Positions 27,655-37,289 of a stretch of 64,000 bases of DNA are shown one piece after another (position 1 is the first letter of the stretch; each line of letters opens with the position of its first letter). The translations under genes and the position numbers were made by a program. Source of the stretch: an uncultured delta proteobacterium (lineage in GTDB: Bacteria; Myxococcota; Myxococcia; Myxococcales; 40CM-4-68-19); the NCBI GenBank assembly GCA_903911145.1, contig CAIWCD010000029.1:1-64000 (forward strand), given 5' to 3'. Below the pieces are notes generated by a model. The model was not told where the DNA came from. It saw nothing but the letters and a program-made list of their open reading frames with translations, and did not search any database.

Positions 27655-29154
27655 TCAGCGCTTCGTCGGCGTATCGATCTCTCGAGCAGCATCATCATGC
27701 GTCGCAAGCGGCGTGCTCGTGCGCACCGTCGCGTCGAGCAGTCCGCGCGCGAGACGAATGCGAATCTCCTCGCCAGCGCGCACGTCAGCGGCATCGCGCA
27801 GTGCATGTCCCTGCGCATTGAATGCGACCGCGTAGCCTCGTGCGAGAACGCGCAGAGGACTCATCGCATCGAGCCGACCGACCGCCTGCTCGAAGCGCGA
27901 GCGGCGTTCGGCGAGACGGCGGCGCGCGAGGGCCGTGAGCTGCTCCTCGAGAAGCGCGATCTCCCGCAGCATGCGATGCAGCGCTGCACGAGGGTGTCCG
28001 CGATCGAGCCGCTCGCGCTGCGCACGCAGCACATCTTCCCGTCGCGAGAGCAGCGTGCGCATTCTCTCTTCGAGGCGCTGCGCGAGCTTGTCGAGACGCA
28101 GCTTGCGCTCGCCGATCAGCCGACGCGGATCCGAGAGGCGGGCGCGCCGCGCTTCGAGATGACTTGAACGCCTCTCGAGCTGCCCACGCCACGCGCGCAC
28201 GAGTCGCGCACGCTGAGCACCGAGGTCCGCGACCAGCTCCTCCTTCACGCGCGAGAGCAGCTCCGCGGCCGCGGTGGGCGTGGGCGCGCGCACGTCGGCG
28301 ACCAGATCGGCGAGCGTCGTGTCGACCTCGTGACCGACTGCGCTCACCGTCGGCACCGGACAAGCAGCCAGCGCGCGCGCGACCACCTCTTCGTTGAACG
28401 CCCAGAGATCCTCCGCGCTGCCGCCGCCGCGCGCGACCACGACGACATCGACGTCGGGCTGGACACCCGCGCGCAGCACGGCCCGCGCGATCTCCTGCGC
28501 TGCGCCCTCGCCCTGCACTTTCGCAGGCACCACCAGCACGGGAAGATTCGGAAAGCGGCGGTGGAGCACGCGAATGAAGTCGTGCACCGCCGCGCCGCTC
28601 GGACTCGTCACGATCGCGATTCGCCGAGGAAGAAATGGCAGGCTTCGCTTGCGCGCGCGATCGAAGAGACCTTCGAGGCGCAGCTTCTCCTTGAGCTGCT
28701 CGAGCGCCAGCTGCAGCGCGCCCGCACCGAGCGGCTCGAGCGAGTCGCAGATGATCTGGTAGCGCCCCTGTGGCTCGTAGAGTGAGAGGCGCCCGCGCGC
28801 GAGCACAGTGAGCCCGTCGCGCATCGCGAACTTCAGGCGACGTGCCTCGGTGCGAAAGAGGACCGCGTCGATGCAGGCGTTGTCATCCTTGAGCGTGAAA
28901 TAGAGATGCCCGCTCGACGGCGTGCGCAGATTCGAGAGCTCGCCCTCGACGAGCAGCTGCGGGAAGCGCCCCTCGAGCAGGCCCTTCACCTCACGCGTCA
29001 GCTCCGAAACCGTCAGCGGCTTCGCAGGAGCAACCGCCGCGCGCTTGCCAAAGAGATCGAACTGGCCCGCGCCCGTGGCGGGTTTCGGCGCGCTGTCGCT
29101 GGCCCGCTCGGGGGCAGGTTTCGCGCTCCCTCGCGGTGGCAGTCTCTCCGGCAT
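27655..29154 (-). CDS. xseA: Exodeoxyribonuclease VII large subunit
   Basis: A 499-residue enzyme that degrades single-stranded DNA with XseB. An OB-fold domain starts LTVSELTREVKGLLE. The catalytic domain has RRIAIVTSPSGAAVHDF, VVVARGGGSAEDLWAFN and SAVGHEVDTTLADLVADVRAPTPTAAAE. A long coiled coil follows and the typical DDA-type C-terminal strand LARGYAVAFN. Unusually, a 45-residue N-terminal extension contains GQFDLFGKR, which looks like a beta-clamp-binding motif (Q-x-x-L-F). It lies 21 bases after the FHA gene. Confidence 0.96.
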   Translation of the reverse strand: MPERLPPRGSAKPAPERASDSAPKPATGAGQFDLFGKRAAVAPAKPLTVSELTREVKGLLEGRFPQLLVEGELSNLRTPSSGHLYFTLKDDNACIDAVLFRTEARRLKFAMRDGLTVLARGRLSLYEPQGRYQIICDSLEPLGAGALQLALEQLKEKLRLEGLFDRARKRSLPFLPRRIAIVTSPSGAAVHDFIRVLHRRFPNLPVLVVPAKVQGEGAAQEIARAVLRAGVQPDVDVVVVARGGGSAEDLWAFNEEVVARALAACPVPTVSAVGHEVDTTLADLVADVRAPTPTAAAELLSRVKEELVADLGAQRARLVRAWRGQLERRSSHLEARRARLSDPRRLIGERKLRLDKLAQRLEERMRTLLSRREDVLRAQRERLDRGHPRAALHRMLREIALLEEQLTALARRRLAERRSRFEQAVGRLDAMSPLRVLARGYAVAFNAQGHALRDAADVRAGEEIRIRLARGLLDATVRTSTPLATHDDAAREIDTPTKR

Positions 29155-29175
29155 CGTTGCTTCAGGCCCCTTCGC

Positions 29176-31038
29176 CTACTGCTCCGGCGCGGCCTTGCCC
29201 TCGAGCTTGTCGAGCCAGCGCTTCGCCTTCTGCTGCAGCTCATCCGACGCCGGCAGCGCCTGCACCACCAGCTTGAACGCCTTCTTCGCCGCGTCGGGAT
29301 CGCTCTCCTTCTCGAAGTATCCCTGCTGGTAGACGTCCTTCACTTTCGCGACCACCTCGGCAAGCTGCTTCTTGGCGGCATCGTTTTCGGGATCGTTCGC
29401 GACGGCCGCACGCAGATGGTTCGCTGCCGACGCGAGCAGATCCTCCGTGCCCAGCGCCTGCACGCCGAGGTTGTAGTGAAGATTGCCCAGCGAGCGACGA
29501 ACCTCCTTGCCGAGCCGGCTCTCCTTGCCCTGTGCGATCGAGCGGTCGAGCTTCTCCGCGCTCTCGAGTGCGTGCACGGCCTCGCCGAGTTGCTTGGACT
29601 GCGTCTTTGCCAGCCCTTCCCGATACGCGGCGTCGAACGACTTGAGCTCGTGCGCGAGCTTCTGCGCGCGGGGATCACTCTGCGACTCGGCCTGCTCGAT
29701 CGCCGTGCCGATGTCACCCGATAGATACGAGGAGACGATCGCGCTCACGGCCGCAGGCGGAGCCTTCACTTCCGCAGCATCCGCCTTCTGCTTCTCCTGC
29801 GCGCGCTCCTTTCGCGCATGATCGACGACACGATTCTGTCCCGCGATCGCGTCCTTGATCGCGAGCGCATCGGCACGCCCCGGATCGGCCGCGAGCACTG
29901 GGGCGATCAGCTCACCCGCACCAGGGGCGTCGCCGTCTTCCATCTTGCTGCGCGCGTCGTGGACCGCTCCATCCATCGCGCTCTTGAGCTCCTGCGAAAT
30001 CTGCCGCGCCGAATCGGAAAGCGCCGACTCATCGGGAATTCCCGAGAGCAGGCCGCGCGTGCCCGCGAAGTCCTTGCGCGCGAGCGCCGCCTTCGCGCTG
30101 GTGATCGCCTGCGCACGCGGCGCCTCGGCCTCCGCACGATCGAGGTAGCGCTGGATGTCGGCATTCTGCGGCGCCATCTCGGCTGCGATCTTGAGCTTGT
30201 CGCGCGCCTCGCTCCAGCGTCCTTCCTTGAGGAGCTGCTCGCCCTCTTCAAAGCGCTGCTGCGCGAACGCCGCGCCTTCATTCTTCGCCTGCGCCGCCTC
30301 GTGCAGCTGCTCTTCGTGCTTGAGCTTGCGCTGCCGGCCGAGCCCGATCGCGACCATCAGGATGCCGGCGATCGCGACGTAGAGAGGCGCGCGCGACGCG
30401 AGAGACTTCTTCGGCTTCTTCGAGCCGCCCGTCGTGACCTCGGGCATCTCCTCGGTGAGCTTCGCGGCCCGCTCAACCCGGCTCGCGGATTTCGTCGAGG
30501 GCCCCGCACCCAGCGCCTTCGCGCCCTTCGCTTTCACCACCACGCCGCCCGGCTCGACGAAGCGCACAACGGTATCGCCCATGGCGATGTCATCGCCGCT
30601 CACCAGCGGATGCCGCTCGACGTTCTTGCCGTTGACGCGCGTGCCGTTTCCCGAGCCGAGATCGATGAGCACGAAGCGATCGGCCTCGCGCGCAATGACG
30701 ACGTGTTTGCGCGAGACGGAGATGTCGGGGATCACGACGACGTTCTCGCCGCCGCGCCCGATGCTGGTCTCCTGCTCGGTGAGCGCGTACTCGCTGCCCG
30801 TCCGTGGACCCGCGACCACGAGCAGCCGCGGCGATTCTGTGCCCGGCGCGCGCTTGTTCTTGTCGTAGATCAGCGTCGCCTCGCCAGCCGCAGGCGCGAC
30901 CGGTCCATCGGAATCCTCGGACTCACCAGCCTCCTCGCGAGCTGCGGCAAGCGTTTCCGGTGACGGCCCGCCCGGGTTCGTCCGATCCTCCTCGTCGAGA
31001 GCACGAGGCCCGGGATTGTCTTTCTTCGGTCCGCTCAT
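29176..31038 (-). CDS. FHA-domain membrane protein with TPR-like repeats
   Basis: A 620-residue protein. An acidic N-terminal stretch precedes one FHA domain at about 70-165 with TSIGRGGENVVVIPDISVSRKHVVI and GSGNGTRVNG, the full phosphothreonine-binding signature. A Lys-rich linker and one membrane helix at about 220-238 (YVAIAGILMVAIGL) lead to a long helical region of TPR-like units. The layout mirrors the FHA/TPR protein at 509-2332. It follows the second FHA protein by 27 bases, in the same transcript as CpaB/TadB/TadC, which suggests a Tad-associated signalling or assembly role. Confidence 0.88.
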   Translation of the reverse strand: MSGPKKDNPGPRALDEEDRTNPGGPSPETLAAAREEAGESEDSDGPVAPAAGEATLIYDKNKRAPGTESPRLLVVAGPRTGSEYALTEQETSIGRGGENVVVIPDISVSRKHVVIAREADRFVLIDLGSGNGTRVNGKNVERHPLVSGDDIAMGDTVVRFVEPGGVVVKAKGAKALGAGPSTKSASRVERAAKLTEEMPEVTTGGSKKPKKSLASRAPLYVAIAGILMVAIGLGRQRKLKHEEQLHEAAQAKNEGAAFAQQRFEEGEQLLKEGRWSEARDKLKIAAEMAPQNADIQRYLDRAEAEAPRAQAITSAKAALARKDFAGTRGLLSGIPDESALSDSARQISQELKSAMDGAVHDARSKMEDGDAPGAGELIAPVLAADPGRADALAIKDAIAGQNRVVDHARKERAQEKQKADAAEVKAPPAAVSAIVSSYLSGDIGTAIEQAESQSDPRAQKLAHELKSFDAAYREGLAKTQSKQLGEAVHALESAEKLDRSIAQGKESRLGKEVRRSLGNLHYNLGVQALGTEDLLASAANHLRAAVANDPENDAAKKQLAEVVAKVKDVYQQGYFEKESDPDAAKKAFKLVVQALPASDELQQKAKRWLDKLEGKAAPEQ

Positions 31039-31065
31039 GCGTGCGATTCCTGCTGACGAAGTTTG

Positions 31066-32412
31066 CTAGTTGGCTGACGGCGTCGCGACGATGTTGGCCT
31101 GCGCCTTCTTGCGGCACCCGGTCGGATCCTCGCCGGGAAAGTGCGACAGGACTTCGCGGTAGCTCTGCTGGGCTTTGTCATCCTGCCCATACTTCTCCTG
31201 TCGCTGCGCCGAGAAGATGATGCGACTGCACTCCTTGTCGAGCTCCTTCTCGGTGTCCTTGATGAGCTGCGCGACCTCATCGTAGAGCGGCGGCCGCGGC
31301 GTGATTCCCTCGAGAGAACGGCGCGCGGCGGTGAAGTTCTTCCACGCGTCGTAGAGGTTTCGCGGCGCCACGCGGCGCTCCTCGAACTTGCGTCGACCGA
31401 GCTCGTAGGCGGTCTGCGCGGCCTTGAGATCGCCGGGCGTGATCGCGAAGAACTCGATGCGGACCTTGTCGACGGCCCACTCTTTCGCCTTCTGCGCCTG
31501 CGCGAACGCGACGACGTTGCGACCATCGCTCGAGAGCAGCTCATCCGGGAGCGGCACGATCTGCGCTTCGCCGCGCGAACCGGCAACCGGCGCCCAGGAG
31601 AGGTGCTTGCCGTTGAGCTTGAGCTCCAGCTCGCTTGGCGTGGCGACGTGGGACGCTTCGTAGTGGAAGAACACCTTCGTCTTGGCGGGCGTCGTGAAGC
31701 CGAACGCGGCCTTCGCGCCGCAGTCGACGTCGACGACACCATGACCAAACGACGTGTCGGCAGTGTCGTCGTCGATCGCGACAACCTCGGGGCAGATGAT
31801 TCCCTGCGGCTTCTGCTCGCGCGCCCAGGCGACGACGATCCCAAGCAGGAGCAGCGCGCCCACGCCGAGAATTCCCGCGCGCACCTTCGGCGGCAGTGCG
31901 ACGAACCAGGCCGAGAGCGTCTGCGGCGCCACCAGCGAACCGCCCGCCTTGAGCGTCACTGCGCGAGCTGGCCCGCCCTGCACGGGCATCGACGACACGC
32001 GCGTCTCTTCGTTGCGCGGCGCAGAGGCACCACCCTGCGGAAATCCGGTGATGCGCGTCGCGTCTTCTCCGGAGCCTTCCAGAGGCGGCAGGGGCGTGAT
32101 CGCCTCGGGCTGCTCGTTCTCGTATTGGAAGATGATCGGCCCGACTCCGATTCGATCTCCATCGCGCAGCTGCGTCGGCTTGAGAATCACCGCGCCGTTG
32201 AGCTCCGTCCCATTGGCCGAACCGTTGTCGAGGAGCTGGTGACCGCTCCCCGCCTGCTTGATCCGCGCGTGGTTGCGCGAAACGCCGGGGTCGTTGAGCA
32301 CGACATCATTCTCTGAGCCGCGCCCAATGGTGACGTCGGCTGCGTCGAACGCAAAGCGCTGCCCGCGCCCCTTGCCTTCCGCGATGGTGAGTTCGAAGGC
32401 CATAGAGCTCAC
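31066..32412 (-). CDS. FHA-domain membrane protein linked to Tad genes
   Basis: A 448-residue protein. The N-terminal FHA domain (about 5-95) has VTIGRGSENDVVLNDPGVSRNHARI and GSANGTELNG. A linker and one membrane helix at about 180-200 (LGVGALLLLGIVVAW) are followed by an extracytoplasmic globular part, then helical repeats with Glu/Arg-rich segments and scattered Cys residues. The GTG start overlaps the tadC stop by four bases; an in-frame ATG lies nine bases later. Tight coupling to tadC suggests it acts with the Tad apparatus. Confidence 0.87.
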   Translation of the reverse strand: MSSMAFELTIAEGKGRGQRFAFDAADVTIGRGSENDVVLNDPGVSRNHARIKQAGSGHQLLDNGSANGTELNGAVILKPTQLRDGDRIGVGPIIFQYENEQPEAITPLPPLEGSGEDATRITGFPQGGASAPRNEETRVSSMPVQGGPARAVTLKAGGSLVAPQTLSAWFVALPPKVRAGILGVGALLLLGIVVAWAREQKPQGIICPEVVAIDDDTADTSFGHGVVDVDCGAKAAFGFTTPAKTKVFFHYEASHVATPSELELKLNGKHLSWAPVAGSRGEAQIVPLPDELLSSDGRNVVAFAQAQKAKEWAVDKVRIEFFAITPGDLKAAQTAYELGRRKFEERRVAPRNLYDAWKNFTAARRSLEGITPRPPLYDEVAQLIKDTEKELDKECSRIIFSAQRQEKYGQDDKAQQSYREVLSHFPGEDPTGCRKKAQANIVATPSAN

Positions 32413-33338
32413 TGCCCTCCGAAGAAGACCGAGAAGGCGATCGGTCCGAACAGCATGATGAAAATGGTGGGGAAGATGAAGCCGATGAGCGGCAGCAGCA
32501 TCTTCACCGGCGCCTCGTTGGCGAGCTTCTCGGCGCGCTGCGTGCGCTCGACGCGCATCTGCGTGGAGAGGATGCGCAGGATCTTTCCGAGCGGCGTGCC
32601 CATCTTGTCCGCCTGGATCAGCGCATTCACGAACGAGCTGAGCGTCTGCAGATCGACGCGCGTGGAGAGATTGCGCAGCGCCTCCTCGCGCGTCTTGCCG
32701 AGCTTGAGTTCGCGCAGCGTGAGCGAAAATTCATCGGCCATCGGACCTTTGCGACCCTTCTCGACCACCTTGCCGATCGCGGCCGCGAAATCGAGTCCCG
32801 CCTCGACGGAGAGCGTGAGCAGGTCGAGGTTGTACGGCAGCGCGCGTGTGATCGCGTGGTGGCGCTGGGTGATCCTGTCGCGCAGCCAGATGAGCGGATA
32901 GGCGAGCCCCACCGAGACGAAGAACGGCCACCACCAGAGGCTCAAACCAAAACGGATCGAGAGGAGGATCGCGATCACCAGGCAGGAGAGCGCGCCGATC
33001 TCCATCAGCGCGACGATCTCTCCCGGTGTGAACTCGCCCGGGTGCCCGGCCTTGATCAGCTTGCGGCGCAGCGTCTCGAGATACTGCGGCGGGACGAACC
33101 GCTCATTGAGCGCCGCAAGAAACGCGATCGCCGTCTTGCGCACCGCAAGCATGCTGCCCGCGCCGCCGGCGAGTGCCGGATCGATCGCGACCGCGGCCCC
33201 TTCATCGACGCCCAATGTCGCGAGGTACCGTCGACTGAAGTGCAGATAGAGCTCGATGAGCGCGAGAACGAACGACGCCACCGCAGCAGCGGCAATCAGC
33301 CCTGCGAGCACCATCAGGATTGGCGGCAGCAGTTCCAT
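32409..33338 (-). CDS. tadC: Tad pilus inner-membrane platform protein TadC
   Basis: A 309-residue T2SSF-family protein with one N-terminal membrane helix, two mid-protein helices and a C-terminal helix (LLPLIGFIFPTIFIMLFGP). The cytoplasmic GspF-type domain has RALPYNLDLLTLSVEAGLDFAAAI and TLRELKLGKTREEALRNLSTRVDLQTLSSFVNALIQADKMGTPLG, matching TadC. With TadB it forms the platform for Flp-type pilus assembly. It follows tadB by ten bases. The ATPase TadA and pilin genes are not in the window. Confidence 0.92.
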   Translation of the reverse strand: MELLPPILMVLAGLIAAAAVASFVLALIELYLHFSRRYLATLGVDEGAAVAIDPALAGGAGSMLAVRKTAIAFLAALNERFVPPQYLETLRRKLIKAGHPGEFTPGEIVALMEIGALSCLVIAILLSIRFGLSLWWWPFFVSVGLAYPLIWLRDRITQRHHAITRALPYNLDLLTLSVEAGLDFAAAIGKVVEKGRKGPMADEFSLTLRELKLGKTREEALRNLSTRVDLQTLSSFVNALIQADKMGTPLGKILRILSTQMRVERTQRAEKLANEAPVKMLLPLIGFIFPTIFIMLFGPIAFSVFFGGQ

Positions 33339-33348
33339 GCGCTGACCT

Positions 33349-34197
33349 TTACACGTCGATGTTGACGATGCGGCGGATGAGGAGAAAGCCCATCAACTCG
33401 AGCAGCGCGATCGCGAGGAGCAGCCCATAGCCGAACAGCGAGTGATCGAACATCGGCTCGATCAGATCGGGACGATCCCAGGCGAGGAACACGCCGATGC
33501 CGATCGGAAGGCAGGAGACGATCCAGCCCTGCATCTTTCCCTGGCTGGTGACCGAGTTGATCTTTCCCTCGAGACGAAACCGCTCGCGAATCGTCGCCGC
33601 GATCGTCTCGAACATCTCGGCCATGTTGCCGCCGAGTTGGCGCGCGATGTTGGTTGAGGTCGCGACGAGCTCGAGATCCTCGGAGCCCACGCGCGCCGCC
33701 ATGTTGGTCAGGCCCTCCTCGACCGGCACGCCGAGCTTGACCTCCTTGATGAAGAGCCCGAACTCCTGTCGCAGCGGCGGCGCCGACTCGCGCCCGATCT
33801 GCTCCATCGCCTGCTGGAACGTCAGGCCCGCGCGCAGTGCATTGGCGATCTGCTGGAGCGCTTCGGTGAGCTGCTGGTTGAACCGATCGATGCGGCGCGC
33901 GCGATAGAAGCGCACGGCGGCCATCGGGAGCACGAACCCGAGGATGCCGAGCACGCCGCAGAAGAACCAGCCGCCGAAGAGCCAGCCGAAGCCCGCGAGC
34001 ACGATCAGCGCCGCGAAGTTGAGCAGGAGGATCTGGCCGGGGTCGACGAAGAGGAACATGTCGCTCAAGTCGTTCATCGACTTGGTGACGTAGCGCTCCT
34101 TGTACTTCTCGAACGCGCGCTGGAGCACGCCGAGCACGAGCAGCGCGAAGAAGAAGACCGCCGCGGCGGTGAGCAGGAATGTAATCGCGGGAAGCAT
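33349..34197 (-). CDS. tadB: Tad pilus inner-membrane platform protein TadB
   Basis: A 282-residue T2SSF-family protein. It has an N-terminal helix, a helix pair at about 50-95, and a cytoplasmic domain with QLTEALQQIANALRAGLTFQQAMEQI and TNMAARVGSEDLELVATSTNIARQLGGNMAEMFETIAATIRER. Two C-terminal helices follow. This is the TadB pattern, paired with TadC just downstream. CpaB lies 27 bases upstream in the same direction. Confidence 0.92.
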   Translation of the reverse strand: MLPAITFLLTAAAVFFFALLVLGVLQRAFEKYKERYVTKSMNDLSDMFLFVDPGQILLLNFAALIVLAGFGWLFGGWFFCGVLGILGFVLPMAAVRFYRARRIDRFNQQLTEALQQIANALRAGLTFQQAMEQIGRESAPPLRQEFGLFIKEVKLGVPVEEGLTNMAARVGSEDLELVATSTNIARQLGGNMAEMFETIAATIRERFRLEGKINSVTSQGKMQGWIVSCLPIGIGVFLAWDRPDLIEPMFDHSLFGYGLLLAIALLELMGFLLIRRIVNIDV

Positions 34198-34224
34198 GGT
34201 GGCGGCCTCGAAAGATTGCGCGCG

Positions 34225-35061
34225 CTACTTCGGGGCCGCAGCCGCCGCGCCGCCGCTCTCGTTGTTCTTGCTGCCGCGGATGATCTGGATCGTGTTGTAG
34301 CGCTTCTTCTGCAGCTCGTTGCTGCGCTCGCCCGTCATCAGCTGCTTCTGATCGATGACCGATCGCTTCTCCTGGTAATCGAGGTCGTCCGGATTGCGCA
34401 GCAGCAGCGTGAGCGTTCCAGTCTCCTGCGCGAGCGCGAGCATCTCCGCCTCCTCTGGCAGTGAGAGAACAGTCACGGTCTGATACTTCTTGTCCTCCTC
34501 AGGGACGAACGCAGTGTTCGCGTTGATGTGCCCGGTCGCGAGCACCAGCACGTTCTGCAGCAGCGTCACCGTCTTGAGCTCTCCGCCTGCCGCCGTGTCG
34601 CGGAACGTGCCCACGATGTCGACGTGATCGTTCGGCCGCACCCACTGCCCGACCGACTGCTTCTCCTGCACCTCGATCGTCACCGCGCGGCCCTTCTGGT
34701 TGATCATCGTGCTGAACTCGGCCTCGCGCGACGACGCGAAGTGCGAAACGAGGATCGGGTCGCGGGTCTTGAGCGGCACGAGGATGCGCTGGTTGAAGAA
34801 CTGCGAGAGATCCTGCTTGTCGCCCTTGTTGATCTTGATGAAGCTCTCGGTGACAAACCGCTCTGGAATGCCGCAGACCGCGACCATGTCCATGTTGAGT
34901 TCGGTGCCCTCGGGGATGTCCTGCGCGGCGCAAAGGATGTTCACGACATCCCATCCCGCCTTGACCTGCTTCTCTTTCGCCTTGATGGCCGAGTAGGCGA
35001 TGAGGCCGGCGAGCGCGCCGAGCACAATTGCGATGATGAGCGGGTTCTTGCCGGAAAGCAC
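34225..35061 (-). CDS. cpaB: Flp pilus assembly protein CpaB/RcpC
   Basis: A 278-residue periplasmic protein anchored by an N-terminal helix (PLIIAIVLGALAGLIAYSA). A SAF domain at about 45-110 (AAQDIPEGTELNMDMVAV) is followed by the RcpC/CpaB domain with AVTIEVQEKQSVGQWVRPNDHVDIVGTF. CpaB stabilises the Tad secretin. The GTG at 35061 is chosen over an upstream TTG because a perfect AGGAGG sits four bases before it, inside the would-be longer frame. It is the first of the three Tad genes; a 108-base gap separates it from the anti-sigma gene. Confidence 0.9.
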   Translation of the reverse strand: MLSGKNPLIIAIVLGALAGLIAYSAIKAKEKQVKAGWDVVNILCAAQDIPEGTELNMDMVAVCGIPERFVTESFIKINKGDKQDLSQFFNQRILVPLKTRDPILVSHFASSREAEFSTMINQKGRAVTIEVQEKQSVGQWVRPNDHVDIVGTFRDTAAGGELKTVTLLQNVLVLATGHINANTAFVPEEDKKYQTVTVLSLPEEAEMLALAQETGTLTLLLRNPDDLDYQEKRSVIDQKQLMTGERSNELQKKRYNTIQIIRGSKNNESGGAAAAAPK

Positions 35062-35169
35062 GAGGCCTCCTCTGGGAGGAGCACGCAAGCTTCAGCGCGC
35101 AAAGGTTCGGGATCGTATGCGCGCAGAGCGCTCTTGAGCAACTTACATGTTGAGACAATCGACGTATGC

Positions 35170-36600
35170 CTAGCGAGGCGGCCCGTCACTCCGCGCGGCG
35201 GCGATGAGCTGGTCGGCGGTCGCAAGCGCGGCGGGCTGCGAGGGAGAGAGGGCGGCCAGTTCCGCGCGAGAGGAACGAGCCGCGTCGATATCTCCGCGCG
35301 CCGCATCGCACTCGATTGCGGAGACGAAGTCTGCTGCGGCCTGGGCAACATCACCGCGCACTCGCGACCGCGCGGCGGCTCGAAAATCCGACGAGGCGGC
35401 CTGGAGACGGCCAGCACGCTGGGCCCTCGCTGCCCGCCGCTCGAGCGCAGAGGGATCCGTCGGACCGCCGGCAGACTGATCCGCGGGCGCCGAAGCGACG
35501 GAAGAGGCTGGCGCACTGTCGAAATCCTCCGCGGCGGCCGAGGCAGGAGCCGAGGCCGGCTGAGCGAAACGTCCCGCGCTCGCGGCGCCGGCGGGTGCCT
35601 CTTTCGAACGAGGCGCGCTTTTGGCGAGTCCCGGTTCGAATCGCGGAGCGCGCTCTCCCTCGCTCTGCACGGATGTCGCATCCCTGGACGATGCTGCCGT
35701 TGGGCCAAGTGTGCGCGTGGCAGGCACAATCGCGAGTGGCGCGGGGGCAACGGGCGCGGGAGTGACGGGCGCGCTTGCAGCAGCGGCAGTCGCGGGAGAC
35801 TCGGGACTCGACGCCATGTCTCCCAGCGCGCGCGGCGCGGCCACCTTTGCCGGTGCGGCCGCCTCACCAGCCGACGCTGCCAGAGCCGACAGCCCAGCGG
35901 CCGGGACCAAAGCGGGCGCAGCGAGGGGACGGTCCGCGCGCAGTTTGCTGTCGAGCACAGCTGAAGCATCCTTCGCAGATTTCTTGCTCGCGACAGGAGC
36001 AGCGGCGACGGTCGGCTGAGCCGCGGGCCGGCGGTCAGGCGCCAGCACCGCGAGCCGGTCGGCTCCCTGCTCGGGGGCAGGTGCGAACTGTTTCGCCGAG
36101 GCTTCGCGCGGCTTCTCCTCTGCGGGGAGCAGGGGCCGAGACGAGCGATCCGTATAGACTTCCGCAAAACGAGCCTGGATAGATTCCCGCGTCGAGACGA
36201 CCACTGCGAGCGCGGCAGCGGCGGCGACCGAACCACCAAATAGCGCGCGCCTCCAGCGCGTCGAACGCGCCAGCCCAATCTCGCGAGAACGGCGCTGCAC
36301 CATCTGCTCAGCATGGCCGAGGCGCTGCTGCAACATCGGCGCGCTCGCCGCGGCTGCACGCCCGGCCATCGCGCGCAACGCCTCTTCCCGCGCGGCCGCG
36401 AGAATAGGCGCATCGAATCCAGCACTCGGCCCTTCTTCGATCGCGGACGCAAACAACGCGCGCGTGCGCTGCATCCGGGCGAGTGCCTCGCTGCACACAG
36501 AGCACGCCTCGAGATGCTGGCGCACCTGCACGGCGCGCACCTCGTCAAGCTCGCCCGCGGCGAGATCGATGAGCAGCTCCTGGCACGCCTCGCACATCAT
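35170..36600 (-). CDS. Large zinc-finger anti-sigma factor
   Basis: A 476-residue membrane protein. The N-terminal zinc-binding anti-sigma domain has CEACQELL, then HLEACSVC (H-x3-C-x2-C). One membrane helix lies at about 117-138 (FGGSVAAAAALAVVVST). The remaining 340 residues are predicted periplasmic, Ala/Pro/Ser-rich, and end in helical, TPR-like segments. Typical anti-sigma factors are half this size. It starts two bases after the ECF sigma gene, so the two are a matched pair, with the sigma held until a periplasmic signal is received. Confidence 0.85.
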   Translation of the reverse strand: MMCEACQELLIDLAAGELDEVRAVQVRQHLEACSVCSEALARMQRTRALFASAIEEGPSAGFDAPILAAAREEALRAMAGRAAAASAPMLQQRLGHAEQMVQRRSREIGLARSTRWRRALFGGSVAAAAALAVVVSTRESIQARFAEVYTDRSSRPLLPAEEKPREASAKQFAPAPEQGADRLAVLAPDRRPAAQPTVAAAPVASKKSAKDASAVLDSKLRADRPLAAPALVPAAGLSALAASAGEAAAPAKVAAPRALGDMASSPESPATAAAASAPVTPAPVAPAPLAIVPATRTLGPTAASSRDATSVQSEGERAPRFEPGLAKSAPRSKEAPAGAASAGRFAQPASAPASAAAEDFDSAPASSVASAPADQSAGGPTDPSALERRAARAQRAGRLQAASSDFRAAARSRVRGDVAQAAADFVSAIECDAARGDIDAARSSRAELAALSPSQPAALATADQLIAAARSDGPPR

Positions 36601-36602
36601 CG

Positions 36603-37259
36603 TCAGACACTCGCCTTGCGCTGCAACGCCAGCGCATCGGATTCGATCTCACCCGCCACCGCCGCCGTCACGCCCGCACTCTCGAGATGCTTGCGCAGCC
36701 CCTCGAGCGCGTAACGCATCCGGCTCTTCACCGTGTTCTCATTCATGGCCACGAGCTCTGCAATCTCCTTGAACGAAAGCCCCGACTGCTCGCGCAGCAC
36801 GAACACTTCGCGCTGCTCCTCTGGCAACGCGCGCAGAGCGGCGACCAGCAGCGGCTTGAGCTGCGCGCTCGTCGTGGCCCTCTCCGGACCCGCATCGGCA
36901 GAGGCGATCCGCTCACCGAGCGGCTGCCCTTCGCCATCGGATTGGCTCGCGTCGTTCGTCGCGTCGAGCGATTCGACGCGCCGGAACCGATCACGCCTCG
37001 ATTGATCGACGCAGAGATTTCTCGCGATCGCATAGAGCCAGGTCTTGAACTTCGCCCGCGCCGTCCAGGTGGCCGCGCCCTTCACGACGCGCAGGAACGA
37101 CTCCTGCGCCAGATCCTCGGCCCGTTCGCGATCGCCCAGCATGCGCAGCAGATAGTTGAAGAGGGGACCTCGATGGCGATTGAGCAGGCGCGTGAATGCA
37201 CCCACGTCACCCTGCTGGAACGCGGCCAGCAGCTCCTCATCGCTTGCTTCTTTCGACAT
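36603..37259 (-). CDS. ECF-family RNA polymerase sigma factor
   Basis: A 218-residue sigma-70 family protein. Region 2 has LFNYLLRMLGDRERAEDLAQESFLRVVKG and FKTWLYAIARNLCVDQSRRD. A charged linker follows, then region 4 with LRALPEEQREVFVLREQSGLSFKEIAELVAMNENTVKSRMRYALEGL. The protein ends in a non-conserved tail. It is paired with the anti-sigma factor two bases downstream and lies between MshEN-domain genes and Tad genes. Its targets may include this locus, but no promoter motif could be matched. Confidence 0.95.
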   Translation of the reverse strand: MSKEASDEELLAAFQQGDVGAFTRLLNRHRGPLFNYLLRMLGDRERAEDLAQESFLRVVKGAATWTARAKFKTWLYAIARNLCVDQSRRDRFRRVESLDATNDASQSDGEGQPLGERIASADAGPERATTSAQLKPLLVAALRALPEEQREVFVLREQSGLSFKEIAELVAMNENTVKSRMRYALEGLRKHLESAGVTAAVAGEIESDALALQRKASV

Positions 37260-37289
37260 GAACGCACAGGGACTGCGAAGGATCTGCGG

